Translations under genes and position numbers: made by a program
Source of the DNA: Desulfoscipio geothermicus DSM 3669
Lineage (GTDB): Bacteria > Bacillota > Desulfotomaculia > Desulfotomaculales > Desulfallaceae
Assembly (NCBI RefSeq): GCF_900115975.1
Contig: NZ_FOYM01000001.1
Span: 236,136 to 300,135, forward strand
Length of the DNA stretch: 64,000 nt
Direction: 5' to 3'
Part shown: positions 18,459 through 27,297 of the stretch, piece by piece
How positions within the stretch are numbered: position 1 is the first letter of the stretch
Layout of the letters: each line of letters begins with the position of its first letter
Notes under the pieces: generated by a model
Databases searched by the model: none
Seen by the model: the letters and a program-made list of their open reading frames with translations, nothing else
Told to the model about the DNA's origin: nothing

Positions 18459-21400
18459 CGTCCCCCACCCCCAGCTGTTCCTTGATGCGCCGCCAGATAT
18501 CGGCGTCCTTTTCCGGCGCGATAACCCGAAAAACATTTTCCGGCAGCAGCGGGTCAAACCGGCACACCGCCTTGAACCGGCAGTGGCGACAGTACCGGAA
18601 ATTCCCTTGCCGGTAGGGACTGATGTCTTTAACACCGGCCATGATTTCACTGCCGGCGCCGGCCAGCTGGCGTCTCAGATATGCCCGCAACAGGTCGAAC
18701 TGCTCCCGGTCCAGCACCGCAGAGCGGGCGGAAAAGCCTCCGTCTTTTTTGAAACCCACGGGCAGCAGGTCGGAAGCGGCTCCGGCCCGGCCGTCCATTT
18801 TCCGCACCAAATCGGGGTCCGCCAGCACCAGACCCTTCATTTTCAATTCCTTGAGCACCTGACGCTCAATTTCCTCGTCCGCCGGCACACCGCCTTCGGT
18901 TTTAATCAGTGGTTCATCAATACGAAAATACAGCACCGCCCCGGGCAATCCTTCCTCATTTACCAGTTCCCGGGAATAACGCAGTGCCACCTCCAGGTAT
19001 GTAAGCAATTGCAGCTTCAGCCCGTGCCAGACGTCGCTCAGCCTCAATGAGGCCGCCCCGGACTTGTAATCGATCACCCGCAGGTATATCTCGCCGTCAT
19101 GCTCCACCGCGTCAATGCGGTCAATGCGGCCGGTTAAGACCATCTCGCTGCCGTCAGCCAGGGTGAACACCACGCCGGGCAATGGGTCATCTTCCCGGCC
19201 AAAGGCCAGTTCCAGCCCCACCGGGCGAAAACGGCCGCGCCGGGCGTGCTCGGCCAGCACCAGCGCCGAGCGCTGCACGATCCGTTTTAGTTTACCGGTT
19301 AAATAACGGTGCCGGGCGGAACTCAGCAGAATTTCACTCTGCAGCCGCGGGGCCAGAAGATCAACCACCTCCCCGGCCAGTTCCCGGCACTGGCTGCGGC
19401 CCAACCGGCCCCAGTCCAGGCCCCTTTCCTCCAAATGTTCGGCAAACAGTTTGAGGGCGGCATGCAGGAATTGCCCCGTATCCGGCGCCGCCAGCCGGTG
19501 CACCGCCCGTTCCCGCAGCCGCAGGCCCTGGGCCAGAAAATGGGCGTAAGGGCAGGACCGGAACTTTTCCAGGCCGGACACGCTGGTGGAAAGCGGCCGT
19601 CCGTAAAGCCGCCGGCTGATATCCCGGGGCAGGCGCCCCTCCCGGTTGCTGAAAAACAGGCTGTCCACCACCCGGTCAAAGAGAGGGCTGTTATTTTCCC
19701 GGGCGAACCAGTTGTAAACATGCCACCACACCGGATCAATCTCCCGCCCGACCGCGGCGTCACGCAGGCGGCCGGCCAGGTGGGTAAGACACCGGCCGGG
19801 GTGGGTGATGAATTCCAGGTTGTTTTCTCCCGGCAAACCCGGTTCCTGGGACCAAAATCCCTCCGCCAGCTCCGGGAAAAGTTCCCGCACCCGGTGCAGC
19901 ACCGGGGAGGGTTTCAGCGCCCGCCCCTCTTCATCGGCCAGGGGGTAAGACAGCACCAACCGCTCACCGGCCCGGGTCATGGCCGTATAAACAACATACT
20001 GTTCGTCAAAAACCCGTCGCCGCACCCCCGGGGCCAGTTTCAGGCCGGAAAGCTGCAGCTGCTCCCGCTCCGCCTCGGTAAAAATGCCCTGTTCAAAAAC
20101 CCGGGCCGGCAGCACCCCCTCATTGACCCCGGGAATAAAGGCGGCCCTGACCTCCGGGCTGCGGGAGCGGTCCAGCGACCCCACCACCACCTGGTCCAGC
20201 CCCGGCGGAATCAAGCCCAGACGGATGGCCGCCAGGCCCGCCTCCAGGATACGGGCATACTGGCGCAGGGACAGCTCCTCCTCGCCCAGCGCCTCTACTA
20301 CCTCGTCCAGCAGGGCCACCACTGCCTCCCAGACCTGCGCGTGCTCCCGGGCCGCTTCCAGCCGGCCTTCCTCCCGGGCCAGTTCGCTCCAGCGCTCCAA
20401 TTGTTTCGGAACGGCCAGTTCCTCCAGCAATCCGTACAGCGCCACGGTATATTCCTTGACAGTGCCGCTCTCCCGCAGGCGTTGGTGCAGGCCGGCCAGG
20501 GCCTCCGCGGCGGCGGCCCTGATGCTGTTGAGCTGTTCCAGTTCCCGCATTTCCCGGTCCGATGCCGGGGAGTCTTCTTCCAGGGTCAGCCGGCGGCGGT
20601 ATTCCCAGGGCTTGCCGTCAATCCAGCGGCTGCCCCGGATGCCGTGCGCCAGGACATAGTTCTCCAGCAGATCAACCTCCTCCCGGCTAACCGGGAAGAG
20701 ATCGGTTTTCAGACAACGGAACACCGGGTCAAACGACCAGTCTTCCACCACCACCTCCAGGGCGGCCCGGAGCAGTTCCACCAGCGGGTGGTGCATCACC
20801 GCGCGCTTCCGGTCCAGGAAAAACGGAATGTCATGGTCGGTGAACACGGCGTCGATCAGATCGGCGTACAGTTCCACATCCCGCAGCAGCACCACCACAT
20901 CCCGCCAGCGGTAGCCCCGGTCACGACACAGGCGGGTTATCTCCCGGGCCAGACCCTCCACCTCGGCCCGGCGGTCGGCGGCCGCCATAATGCTGATCCC
21001 CTCCCCGGCGGGAACGGCGGCGGCACGGTGATTAAACAAGTGCTCCTCCAGGTAAGCCAGGTCCGGGGCGCTGAACCGCCGGGGAACGTCATCGTCCGGC
21101 ACGGGCGACCGGTATACCGGCAGGCGCTCCTGCCCGGCCATTTGGAGCAGTTCGGCATACGTTTCCCAGACCGGGTAAAAAGGGTCGGTTTCCGGCAGTA
21201 TTTTACCGCTTAAAAAATCATGCCCCAAACACAAGGTGACATTAACCCCGCCGGTATGCCGCATCAGTTCCAGCAAAACGGCATATTCCCGGGGGGTGAA
21301 CCCGGTGAACCCGTCCACCCAGACGCGGGCCTCGCGCAGCCAGGTGGAAGATTTGATTTTTTCCGCCGCCAGGGTCAGGTAATCGTCGGGATCAACAAAC

Positions 21401-21930
21401 CGGCCCTGCAAAAACTCCGTCAAGTCGGTAAAAACAGCCTGCAAATCCCGCAGTTTATCCGCCAACAGGCCCCTTTCCCCCGCCCTTTGCAGTTCCTCCA
21501 AGCAACACTGCAAGTCAAGGGGGGCGACACGGTAAGTTTTCATTTCCCCCAACGCCCGGGCCAGCTTGTCCACAAATCCCGGCAGGTCCGCCGCCCGGCC
21601 AAATATACGCAGTTCCCCCGCCCTTCTTTCCAGCAGCCGGCGGATAATCATACGCTTGCCCATTTCCCCCACCGGTGCCCGGGTAACTCCGCCCGTTTCC
21701 TGCAGCACCCGGTAGGCCAGGCGGCGAAATCCCAGCACCTGGGCGCGCATGTAGCCCCCGGAGCCGGCGGCCCGGGCCAGGGCGTTTTCGGTTTGAAAGG
21801 AAGCCTGTTCGGGTACCAGTAAAATCAAGGGCGCGCCCAGGGGTTGTTTGTGCAGTTCGGCACAGATTTCCCGCAGGCAGCAAGATGTCTTTCCGGACCC
21901 CGCGCGGCCCGTTATAAACCTTAAATACAA
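18451..21930 (-). CDS. addB: AddB, inactive-helicase/nuclease subunit of AddAB
   Basis: 1159 residues. The N-terminal Walker A is GRAGSGKT (residues 8-15). The C-terminal RecB-type nuclease has LRVIDYKSGAASLRL near residue 950. Four cysteines expected for the AddB iron-sulphur cluster are visible: one in FRSCPYAHFLAQG near 793 and three in CRHCRFKAVC near 1115. The pair of nuclease sites, one each in AddA and AddB, cuts both strands. The gene is first in the operon, and addA follows with an 8-nt overlap. The start is an ATG at 21930 whose upstream region carries a structured RNA and its terminator. Confidence 0.95.
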   Translation of the reverse strand: MYLRFITGRAGSGKTSCCLREICAELHKQPLGAPLILLVPEQASFQTENALARAAGSGGYMRAQVLGFRRLAYRVLQETGGVTRAPVGEMGKRMIIRRLLERRAGELRIFGRAADLPGFVDKLARALGEMKTYRVAPLDLQCCLEELQRAGERGLLADKLRDLQAVFTDLTEFLQGRFVDPDDYLTLAAEKIKSSTWLREARVWVDGFTGFTPREYAVLLELMRHTGGVNVTLCLGHDFLSGKILPETDPFYPVWETYAELLQMAGQERLPVYRSPVPDDDVPRRFSAPDLAYLEEHLFNHRAAAVPAGEGISIMAAADRRAEVEGLAREITRLCRDRGYRWRDVVVLLRDVELYADLIDAVFTDHDIPFFLDRKRAVMHHPLVELLRAALEVVVEDWSFDPVFRCLKTDLFPVSREEVDLLENYVLAHGIRGSRWIDGKPWEYRRRLTLEEDSPASDREMRELEQLNSIRAAAAEALAGLHQRLRESGTVKEYTVALYGLLEELAVPKQLERWSELAREEGRLEAAREHAQVWEAVVALLDEVVEALGEEELSLRQYARILEAGLAAIRLGLIPPGLDQVVVGSLDRSRSPEVRAAFIPGVNEGVLPARVFEQGIFTEAEREQLQLSGLKLAPGVRRRVFDEQYVVYTAMTRAGERLVLSYPLADEEGRALKPSPVLHRVRELFPELAEGFWSQEPGLPGENNLEFITHPGRCLTHLAGRLRDAAVGREIDPVWWHVYNWFARENNSPLFDRVVDSLFFSNREGRLPRDISRRLYGRPLSTSVSGLEKFRSCPYAHFLAQGLRLRERAVHRLAAPDTGQFLHAALKLFAEHLEERGLDWGRLGRSQCRELAGEVVDLLAPRLQSEILLSSARHRYLTGKLKRIVQRSALVLAEHARRGRFRPVGLELAFGREDDPLPGVVFTLADGSEMVLTGRIDRIDAVEHDGEIYLRVIDYKSGAASLRLSDVWHGLKLQLLTYLEVALRYSRELVNEEGLPGAVLYFRIDEPLIKTEGGVPADEEIERQVLKELKMKGLVLADPDLVRKMDGRAGAASDLLPVGFKKDGGFSARSAVLDREQFDLLRAYLRRQLAGAGSEIMAGVKDISPYRQGNFRYCRHCRFKAVCRFDPLLPENVFRVIAPEKDADIWRRIKEQLGVGDDD

Positions 21931-22000
21931 GCCAGTACCCCCCCAAAATCCTTATTTCATAATATTGGCTATATGTACATGATACAAACAATCAATAAAA

Positions 22001-22190
22001 AATAAAAGGCCCCCGCAATCTGCGAAGGGCCATTAAAACGGCTTTTCCCACCAGGCCGTCACCCACCAGTTTTTTATCAACCCACCTCTCCCAGGTGGGT
22101 GCCCGACCGAATGCTTCTGCCTTCCGCCCGATGCAGCGGCCTGACATAGACACTCGGATCAGTTGCTCCCGTATTACATGTGTAGGTTAA
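22001..22190 (-). ncRNA. ssrS: Structured RNA upstream of addB; 6S RNA candidate
   Basis: On the minus strand this intergenic stretch has strong paired segments. CAGGCCG pairs with CGGCCTG about 90 nt later and closes a large domain. Inside it the hairpin CCCACCTGGGAGAGGTGGG follows a GGTCGGGCACCCACC stretch that resembles 6S RNAs of other bacteria. At the 3' end GGCCCTTCGCA-GAT-TGCGGGGGCC (22008-22031) is followed by TTTTATTTTTT, a clean terminator. The expected position of 6S RNA is variable, and my match is by recollection of motifs rather than alignment. The alternative is an attenuator-type leader of addB, about 75 bp downstream. Exact ends are uncertain. Confidence 0.45.
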
Positions 22191-22323
22191 AAAAACAAGG
22201 GGTTACGTACCAAGTAGGCACTTATATAATCTCATAAATGATCGATTTTAGCAAGATGCTAAAATAATTTTTATTGATTATTTGCATAATTTTTAATTAT
22301 AGGTTAGCTGTTATTGTAAAAAT

Positions 22324-22683
22324 CAGAGTACGACCGTAAGCGAGATTCTGTTTTAGCAGTCATCTATCTAGGCCAACCATAAAGGTTCGCCTCCCCCTCA
22401 CGGGGGTGCCCCTACCCGCAGCTCAAAGGCTGCCTATTTGGGTTGCACGCTGGTGGAGTTTACCCTTGCACTCATCGGTTACCCGATGACCTCGTTTCTG
22501 TGGCACTTTATGGCTACTCGAAACCCGGTGGGTTTCTTTTGCCGTCGTCAGGTCGCCCTGCCCCGGCTTGCGCCGGGCACCGTACTACACCATAGCGCCT
22601 CCAGAGCGCCCGGAGTGCGTGTCTCGACTTTCCTCTACCGCCCCGGTCTTTACCGGGCGACAGCGACTGCCCGTCGTACTCTG
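22324..22683 (-). ncRNA. rnpB: RNase P RNA
   Basis: The catalytic RNA of ribonuclease P, which matures tRNA 5' ends. On the minus strand the hallmark GAGGAAAGTC lies near the 5' end, and TAGATAGATGACTGC followed by ACAGAATCTCGCTTAC near the 3' end. ACAGAA and these blocks are universal in bacterial RNase P RNA. The two ends pair perfectly over 11 bp (CAGAGTACGAC at 22324-22334 with GTCGTACTCTG at 22673-22683), giving helix P1 and setting the length at about 360 nt. An open frame on the opposite strand is a chance shadow. From 22191 to 22323 I see only AT-rich spacer with possible promoter sequence for the neighbouring RNA. Confidence 0.93.
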
Positions 22684-22833
22684 ATTTTGTTCAATTGTCA
22701 CATTACGTTATTATAAACCATTTGCCGACCCTGTGCAAATGTAATGTATTCCAAGTGAAAGACATTGACTAACCAGCCGGTAAAATGATAAATTTTAATC
22801 AAACGACTGGTGGGCTGGAGAGGAGGATTTATT

Positions 22834-22998
22834 ATGGAAAAGTATTGGACAGCTTTTTATATCGGGTTGGGTGTTCTGACTTTCACGGGCCTGGTAGCCG
22901 GCATTTTTGCCAATCCCATCAAAAAAGCGCTTAAAAACCTGGAATACTACGCTACAGGGAAGGTAACCGACCATCATCAATATATTCCCTATGATTGA
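22834..22998 (+). CDS. Small single-pass membrane protein
   Basis: 54 residues, starting at the ATG at 22834 with AGGAGG 7 nt upstream. One hydrophobic helix covers about residues 6-27 (FYIGLGVLTFTGLVAGIFA), followed by a basic amphipathic segment PIKKALKNLEYY and a short polar tail with two His (DHHQY). No family recognised. It has its own terminator and stands alone between rnpB and a chemoreceptor gene. Confidence 0.6.
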   Translation: MEKYWTAFYIGLGVLTFTGLVAGIFANPIKKALKNLEYYATGKVTDHHQYIPYD

Positions 22999-23018
22999 TT
23001 TTGTGCAAGTGCATTTAA

Positions 23019-23052
23019 AACCCCGGCGCGCGTAACGCCGGGGTTGTTTTTT
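23019..23052 (+). terminator. Terminator after the small membrane protein gene
   Basis: AACCCCGGCG (23019-23028) and CGCCGGGGTT (23036-23045) form a perfect 10-bp stem, then GTTTTTT. Confidence 0.85.
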
Positions 23053-23126
23053 AGAAATTTGTGCCGTGCTTGGGAAGCGCTGTTCCCCCTCCTTTTGATG
23101 CCTTACACCCGGAAAGGAAAAGTATA

Positions 23127-24374
23127 CTAAACGGTATACCGCGCGGTTAGTTCCTTGAATTCACCGGCCATTTTGGCGAGCTGCTGCGCCGAGCCGGTAA
23201 CTTCCTCTATGGCGGCGCTGGTCTGCTGGCTGGCGGCGGCCATACTTACAGTACTGTTCCGCGTTTGCTCAATGGAAGCCGACATATCCTGGATCATTTG
23301 CGCGGTAATGGCGATTTCTCGCACTATATCCTCCAGTCGATCTCCGGCCAACCCGGATTTACCCACGCCCTCCCCAACCAGGCGCACCACCTTTTGCATG
23401 GCCTCACTGGCCCTGGCTGTGTCCTCATCAACCTGCCGCACGATCACCGTAATGTCCCCGGCGGCGACAGAGGATTGCTCGGCCAGCTTGCGCACCTCTT
23501 CAGCCACCACGGCGAACCCTCGCCCCTGTTCCCCGGCCCGGGCGGCTTCGATGGCTGCGTTCAACGCCAAAAGGTTGGTCTGATCGGCAATGCCGGTAAT
23601 TGTTTCCAGTATTTGTTCCACCTGCCGGGAGTTGGCATTGAGTTTTTGAAAAACGGCCATGGTTTCCTGCACCGTACTTTCTATCACCTTCATGTCGTCC
23701 ACGGTACCCCGCACCACGGCGTACCCTTCTTCAGCGGCAGTCCGGGCTTTTTTCGAGGCTTCCACCGCTGTGGCGGAATTATTCGCCTGCTTTTCCACCG
23801 CCACCGCCAGCTGGTCACTGTGCGTGGCCACTTCGGTAATGGCGGCGCTCACCTCCTCGCTGACACCGGAAAGCTGCTCGCTGTATTCGGCCAGCTGCTG
23901 TGCGTCGTCCTTCAGGCACCGCACCATTTCTTGCAAGTTACGCACCAGCTCGTTCAATCCCCGGGCGGTTTTACCCAGGGCGTCGTCGGTATCCATGTCA
24001 ATCCTTTTAGTAAGGTCGCCGGCGGATATATCGCCGGACACTTCGCCGATTTTACGCATGCGGCCGGTGATCATGGCGGCGGCCCCTGAAACGGCGATGA
24101 CAGCTAAAACCATTGCAACGCCAATCATAATATAGATATTTGTTTTGACCCGGGCAATTTGTGAGTTGTAATCCCCCAACTGCTGCTCCAAATTTTGCCG
24201 CAACACCGGTTCAATGCCCGCCCGGTCCAAATCCTGCAGAACCTGCCGGCTGTACCGGGCCGCCCCGCTGCCGAAATTATTGAACTGGTGGACCATATAC
24301 CCACCAACACTGAAAAAAAACAGCAACATAACAAAAACTATAATGGCAGAACGAGTGACTACGGACATTTTCAT
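23127..24374 (-). CDS. Methyl-accepting chemotaxis protein
   Basis: 415 residues. Membrane helix 1 (about 8-28) and helix 2 (about 80-102) enclose only about 50 residues outside the cell, too little for a classical ligand domain, so it may sense membrane or energy state or act with a partner. A HAMP domain (about 103-155, [21 protein letters not shown]) links to a long coiled coil. The signalling hairpin reads [32 protein letters not shown], the CheA/CheW contact tip. An AAGGAGATG site precedes the start. The promoter region has an exact FadR-consensus palindrome, an unusual link between lipid regulation and chemotaxis. Confidence 0.93.
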   Translation of the reverse strand: MKMSVVTRSAIIVFVMLLFFFSVGGYMVHQFNNFGSGAARYSRQVLQDLDRAGIEPVLRQNLEQQLGDYNSQIARVKTNIYIMIGVAMVLAVIAVSGAAAMITGRMRKIGEVSGDISAGDLTKRIDMDTDDALGKTARGLNELVRNLQEMVRCLKDDAQQLAEYSEQLSGVSEEVSAAITEVATHSDQLAVAVEKQANNSATAVEASKKARTAAEEGYAVVRGTVDDMKVIESTVQETMAVFQKLNANSRQVEQILETITGIADQTNLLALNAAIEAARAGEQGRGFAVVAEEVRKLAEQSSVAAGDITVIVRQVDEDTARASEAMQKVVRLVGEGVGKSGLAGDRLEDIVREIAITAQMIQDMSASIEQTRNSTVSMAAASQQTSAAIEEVTGSAQQLAKMAGEFKELTARYTV

Positions 24375-24392
24375 ATCAGCTCATCTCCTTTT

Positions 24393-24410
24393 TGAATGAT
24401 TAATCATTCA
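24393..24410. promoter_or_regulatory. FadR-consensus operator upstream of the chemoreceptor gene
   Basis: TGAATGATTAATCATTCA is a perfect 18-bp palindrome. It fits the Bacillus FadR consensus TGAATGA-NTAN-TCATTCA at every position. It lies about 20 bp upstream of the chemoreceptor start codon, next to the ribosome site. Confidence 0.75.
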
Positions 24411-24653
24411 TTTGCATTAGACATGAATACATATAAACCCGTATGCATTTAACATAAAGGTATATTTGACAAAATCAATATTTTTCCTGCAGAACATTTG
24501 CAGCTTGGTTTGTTTTTACTCGAAAAAATAAAAAAAAGTTGTCGAAAAGATTTTTCAAAACATTATGCTTTATACCACAGCTTATCTATATGGAAATATT
24601 AATGTATAAATGATATACTTATAAAGACTGTTTATACAAAAGAGGTGCATGAT

Positions 24654-25520
24654 ATGCGTTACCGGAAACAGTTGCTGGCCGCGCTTTCTGTGTTGCTGCT
24701 GTTGGCAATGCTTGTAGTGGGCTGTTCCAATGCTGAAGGACCGGCAAACAACAATAATAAAAAAACCAACGTCTCCAATGACAACAAGCCGGAAAAACAA
24801 ACGCCGTCCGACATAAACCTGGCCCTTTACTTCGTGGAATTCACCGCTGACCAAACCTATCTGGTACGGGAAGTACACGCGGTGCCCAATACCAAACAGG
24901 TCGCCGAAGCAGCCCTGCAGGAACTGATTAATGACGAAAAAAGCATTCTGCCCGCCGGCACCGAAGTTTTGGGCATTAATATCGACAAGGGCCTGGCCAC
25001 GGTAAACTTTTCCGAGGCGGTGCTGAACAATTTCAATGTCGGCTCGGAGGGTGAAGCGCTGGGCATTCAGAGTATTGTAAATACCCTGACCGAATTTCCC
25101 AACATAGAAAAAGTAGCTTTTCAGGTGGAAGGGAAAACGGACGGCCGGGTAAAGGATTGGTGGGGACACGTTGGTCTGTACAACCAGCCGTTTACCAGAG
25201 ATTTGTCCATGGTATATAAGCCCGCCATCTGGGTCACCCACCCCTCGCCCCACCAGGTAACCGGCGTACCGCTTTTGGTCAAGGGCAGCGCCCGGGTGTT
25301 TAAAGGTACGGTAAACGCCCGGCTGCTGGACGGCGGCGGCAACGTCCTGGTCAAGAGTTTTACCACCGCATCAGCGGGGGCGCCCGAGCGGGGCGATTTT
25401 GAGATGAGTTTGAAGTTTAAGCCCCCGTCCTCCGGTGAGGGAACCCTGGAAGTATTCTGGACCGATCCCAAGGATGGTAGCCCCCGGGATGTAGTATCCA
25501 TTCCGGTGCGATGGCCCTAA
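24654..25520 (+). CDS. Lipoprotein with GerMN and Gmad2 domains
   Basis: 288 residues. A type II signal peptide ends in LVVGCSN, so the mature protein should be lipid-anchored on the outer face of the membrane. After a polar linker (NNNNKKTNVSNDNKPEK) comes a GerMN domain (about 45-165: ALYFVEFTADQTYLVREV, VAEAALQELI, AGTEVLGINIDKGLATVNFSE, and ALGIQSIVNTLTEF). The C-terminal Gmad2 immunoglobulin-like domain (about 185-287) has WVTHPSPHQVTGVPLLVKGSARVF. GerMN domains occur in spore-germination and sporulation proteins. I chose ATG 24654 rather than GTG 24645, because AGAGGTG lies 6 nt upstream of the ATG and would overlap the GTG. Confidence 0.88.
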   Translation: MRYRKQLLAALSVLLLLAMLVVGCSNAEGPANNNNKKTNVSNDNKPEKQTPSDINLALYFVEFTADQTYLVREVHAVPNTKQVAEAALQELINDEKSILPAGTEVLGINIDKGLATVNFSEAVLNNFNVGSEGEALGIQSIVNTLTEFPNIEKVAFQVEGKTDGRVKDWWGHVGLYNQPFTRDLSMVYKPAIWVTHPSPHQVTGVPLLVKGSARVFKGTVNARLLDGGGNVLVKSFTTASAGAPERGDFEMSLKFKPPSSGEGTLEVFWTDPKDGSPRDVVSIPVRWP

Positions 25521-25543
25521 TTAAACAGGAGGTGCATTGGGAA

Positions 25544-25687
25544 ATGTCAGAAATGAGCAATAGCATGAACAGCAATGTAAGAAACACCCAGGTGCTGGTA
25601 CGGCGGGTAAAAAAAGACTTGCTTTGGATTATAATCAGCATGGCAGTAGCCTTGACTGCAGCTGCGGGAACCTACACGATACTGTAA
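25544..25687 (+). CDS. 47-residue membrane peptide
   Basis: Starts at ATG 25544 with a strong AGGAGGTG 9 nt upstream, 23 bp after the GerMN gene, so it is probably in the same transcript. The N-terminal half is polar (MSEMSNSMNSNVRNT), then VRRVKKD, and the C-terminal half is one hydrophobic helix (LLWIIISMAVALTAAAGTY). Predicted single-pass, N-in by the positive-inside rule. No family recognised. Confidence 0.6.
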   Translation: MSEMSNSMNSNVRNTQVLVRRVKKDLLWIIISMAVALTAAAGTYTIL

Positions 25688-25695
25688 TAAGGGAA

Positions 25696-25744
25696 AAAGG
25701 GGACGTTGCTTTTTTCGCTTTTCGAAAAAAGCAACGTCCCCTTT
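25696..25744. repeat. Perfect 22-bp palindrome between convergent genes, copy 2 of the family
   Basis: Arms at 25696-25717 and 25723-25744 are perfectly complementary, with a 5-base loop. They begin AAAGGGGACGTTGC, sharing AAAGGGGAC and the TTTTTTCG/CGAAAAAA inner part with the other copies but having GTTGC in place of AGGCACC. T-rich ends let it act as a terminator for both flanking genes. Confidence 0.75.
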
Positions 25745-25749
25745 ATTTT

Positions 25750-26013
25750 TTAACGATAACTAAAATACCAGAGTAGAGCCGCACCAACCATGGCCAGCAC
25801 CTTGGCCACCCCCGCCCTGGTATCGCTGACCGCACCTTTGTACTTGAGCCATTCTACCAGCCCCATGGGCAGCACGAAAATTATCAGTATGGCTTTTGCC
25901 ACCGGCTGCAGCCCGGGATGTCCCAGCGTGAGAAACCATAAAATGAGTGCCCACAGAGCCATAGCCAGGGTGATCCGCACCGGCTGCCGCATTTTTCTTT
26001 CTTTTTCCGTCAT
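25750..26013 (-). CDS. Small integral membrane protein
   Basis: 87 residues with a charged N-terminus (MTEKERKMRQPVR) and probably three hydrophobic segments: ITLAMALWALILWFLTLG, AKAILIIFVLPMGLVEWL and VAKVLAMVGAALLWYFSY. No recognised family or motif. It converges on the GerMN transcript with the 25.7-kb palindrome in between. A GGGGG-rich ribosome site precedes the ATG. Confidence 0.6.
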   Translation of the reverse strand: MTEKERKMRQPVRITLAMALWALILWFLTLGHPGLQPVAKAILIIFVLPMGLVEWLKYKGAVSDTRAGVAKVLAMVGAALLWYFSYR

Positions 26014-26077
26014 GGGCCAACCCCCTTACATTTATTAATTCCCTTGTGACGGCAAAAATCCTGCCCATAATACAGCC

Positions 26078-26104
26078 AAAAAAAATACCCGCCTGACCGG
26101 CGGG
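26078..26104 (-). terminator. Second minus-strand terminator downstream of the 26.3-kb lipoprotein gene
   Basis: CCCGCC (26088-26093) and GGCGGG (26099-26104) form the stem; on the minus strand TATTTTTTTT follows. About 95 nt of transcribed sequence would lie between this and the terminator at 26201-26232. Confidence 0.65.
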
Positions 26105-26200
26105 GTTGCTGAAAGAGATTTAGGAGGCTGGTTACTGCTCGCTGCAGTATTTATAGTATTGCTCATACCCGGACAACTTATGCTCCCAACATATTATTTT

Positions 26201-26232
26201 AAAAAAATTAACCCCCGGTAAAAACGCGGGGG
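26201..26232 (-). terminator. Terminator of the 26.3-kb lipoprotein gene
   Basis: CCCCCG (26212-26217) and CGGGGG (26227-26232) form the stem; on the minus strand TTAATTTTTTT follows. Confidence 0.75.
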
Positions 26233-26330
26233 ATTGAGAAAAGAGGTATATGTTTTAACCAGGAATAACCTTGTATAAAATTTTGCCATAAATACAGCGG
26301 TTACGCTGTCTTTACAGCGACATAAGTTTG

Positions 26331-26918
26331 TCATTCCTCTGACAGCGTCGGTTCACTCCGGTCCAGTAAATGCCGGGCCATGGCGTTGAAGGAATCCGTA
26401 AATGAATTATAATGGATGGTCCACAGGTTGCCGTCGCTGCGCACGCTGAAAAAACCGGTTTGGCACACCGTACCGTCCGGCAGGGTGAAGGAAAGGGCCG
26501 CCAGCATCCCTTCCCGCCCAGCCGGGCGACAGCTTGTCACCTGCCATTGGACCGGGTGCAGCAACTCCACCTGGCGCTGCAATTCCTCCAGGGTTAAGGC
26601 GCCGCCCTCTTCATCCAGTCCGTACAGGCAAGCGGTGGCGTTTTTTAAATCGTTAACCAGCAGACTGTCCACGAACACATCCACCGCTTGGCTGATCCCA
26701 GTCACGATTTTTGTGTAATCCGCAGGCGCAAGCACCGGGTTTTCTTTTTGCCCGGGCACCGGTTCGGCCACCTGCATGCTCCCCACTTCCGGACGACTCC
26801 GGGTAGGTTGTTTTTGCTGCTTGGCCGCTTCCTTTTCGGCCGGTTGCGCATTGTACAGCGAACACCCCGCCAGAACCAGCATAATTACGAAATATAAAAG
26901 GATGATTTTTCCCCGCAT
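26331..26918 (-). CDS. Uncharacterised lipoprotein
   Basis: 195 residues. The signal peptide ends in MLVLAGCSLYN, a good lipobox, so it should be anchored to the outer membrane face. A polar linker rich in K, Q, P and R follows. The folded part (about 65-195) has YTKIVTGISQAVDVFVDSL, QWQVTSCRPAGREGMLAALSF and GFFSVRSDGNLWTIHYNSF. It contains three cysteines besides the lipobox one, in CLYG, SCRP and VCQTG. The fold may resemble NTF2/DUF4878-like lipoproteins, but I do not recognise a family. The gene is monocistronic and divergent from the coiled-coil protein gene. Confidence 0.65.
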   Translation of the reverse strand: MRGKIILLYFVIMLVLAGCSLYNAQPAEKEAAKQQKQPTRSRPEVGSMQVAEPVPGQKENPVLAPADYTKIVTGISQAVDVFVDSLLVNDLKNATACLYGLDEEGGALTLEELQRQVELLHPVQWQVTSCRPAGREGMLAALSFTLPDGTVCQTGFFSVRSDGNLWTIHYNSFTDSFNAMARHLLDRSEPTLSEE

Positions 26919-26996
26919 GAATCATTATAACTCCTTTCGGCTACTTTTTTCCCTTTATCACATATATTATAAATATAAAGCTGGAAGGTGAAAAAA

Positions 26997-27284
26997 ATGG
27001 ACTGGGAAGCCAAGTATATGGAAAAGCTGGACCGCGAGCTCAATGAGTTACGTCAACATTTAAATACCATAGAACAAAAAATAACGGACAATTTGGAGCG
27101 CTCCATGCTCAAAGTGCTGGCGGCCAACAGAGAACGGCACCAGGAGTACCTTTCCCTGAACCAGCGGTTGGATGCCATGGGCGGCAAGGTTGACCGGGCC
27201 ATCCAATGGACCGTGAAGTTTTCCGTGGGAACATTCATCGCCGTCACCAGTTTAATGGTGGCCCTGGCCGCTAAATTTATGTAG
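26997..27284 (+). CDS. Coiled-coil protein with C-terminal membrane anchor
   Basis: 95 residues. A highly charged helical region (about 1-68, MEKLDRELNELRQHLNTIEQKI and onwards) shows heptad-like spacing of L, I and M. One hydrophobic helix follows at the C-terminus (VGTFIAVTSLMVALAAKF). The layout resembles small XhlA/BhlA-type phage-derived proteins but I see no firm match. I chose ATG 26997, with GGAAGG 9 nt upstream; a GTG at 26988 overlaps that site. Confidence 0.55.
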   Translation: MDWEAKYMEKLDRELNELRQHLNTIEQKITDNLERSMLKVLAANRERHQEYLSLNQRLDAMGGKVDRAIQWTVKFSVGTFIAVTSLMVALAAKFM

Positions 27285-27297
27285 CACTCCCAAAAAG

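Noticed and set aside
19309..21213. Long plus-strand open frame of 634 codons
   Set aside because: It lies antisense inside addB, is rich in Pro, Gly, Gln and Arg as expected of a GC-rich shadow, and matches no family.
22438..22716. Plus-strand open frame of 92 codons
   Set aside because: It is antisense to RNase P RNA, whose conserved blocks explain the sequence.
26123..26222. Hydrophobic peptide GGWLLLAAVFIVLLIPG after an AGGAGG
   Set aside because: No ATG, GTG or TTG start at a suitable distance; only CTG is available.
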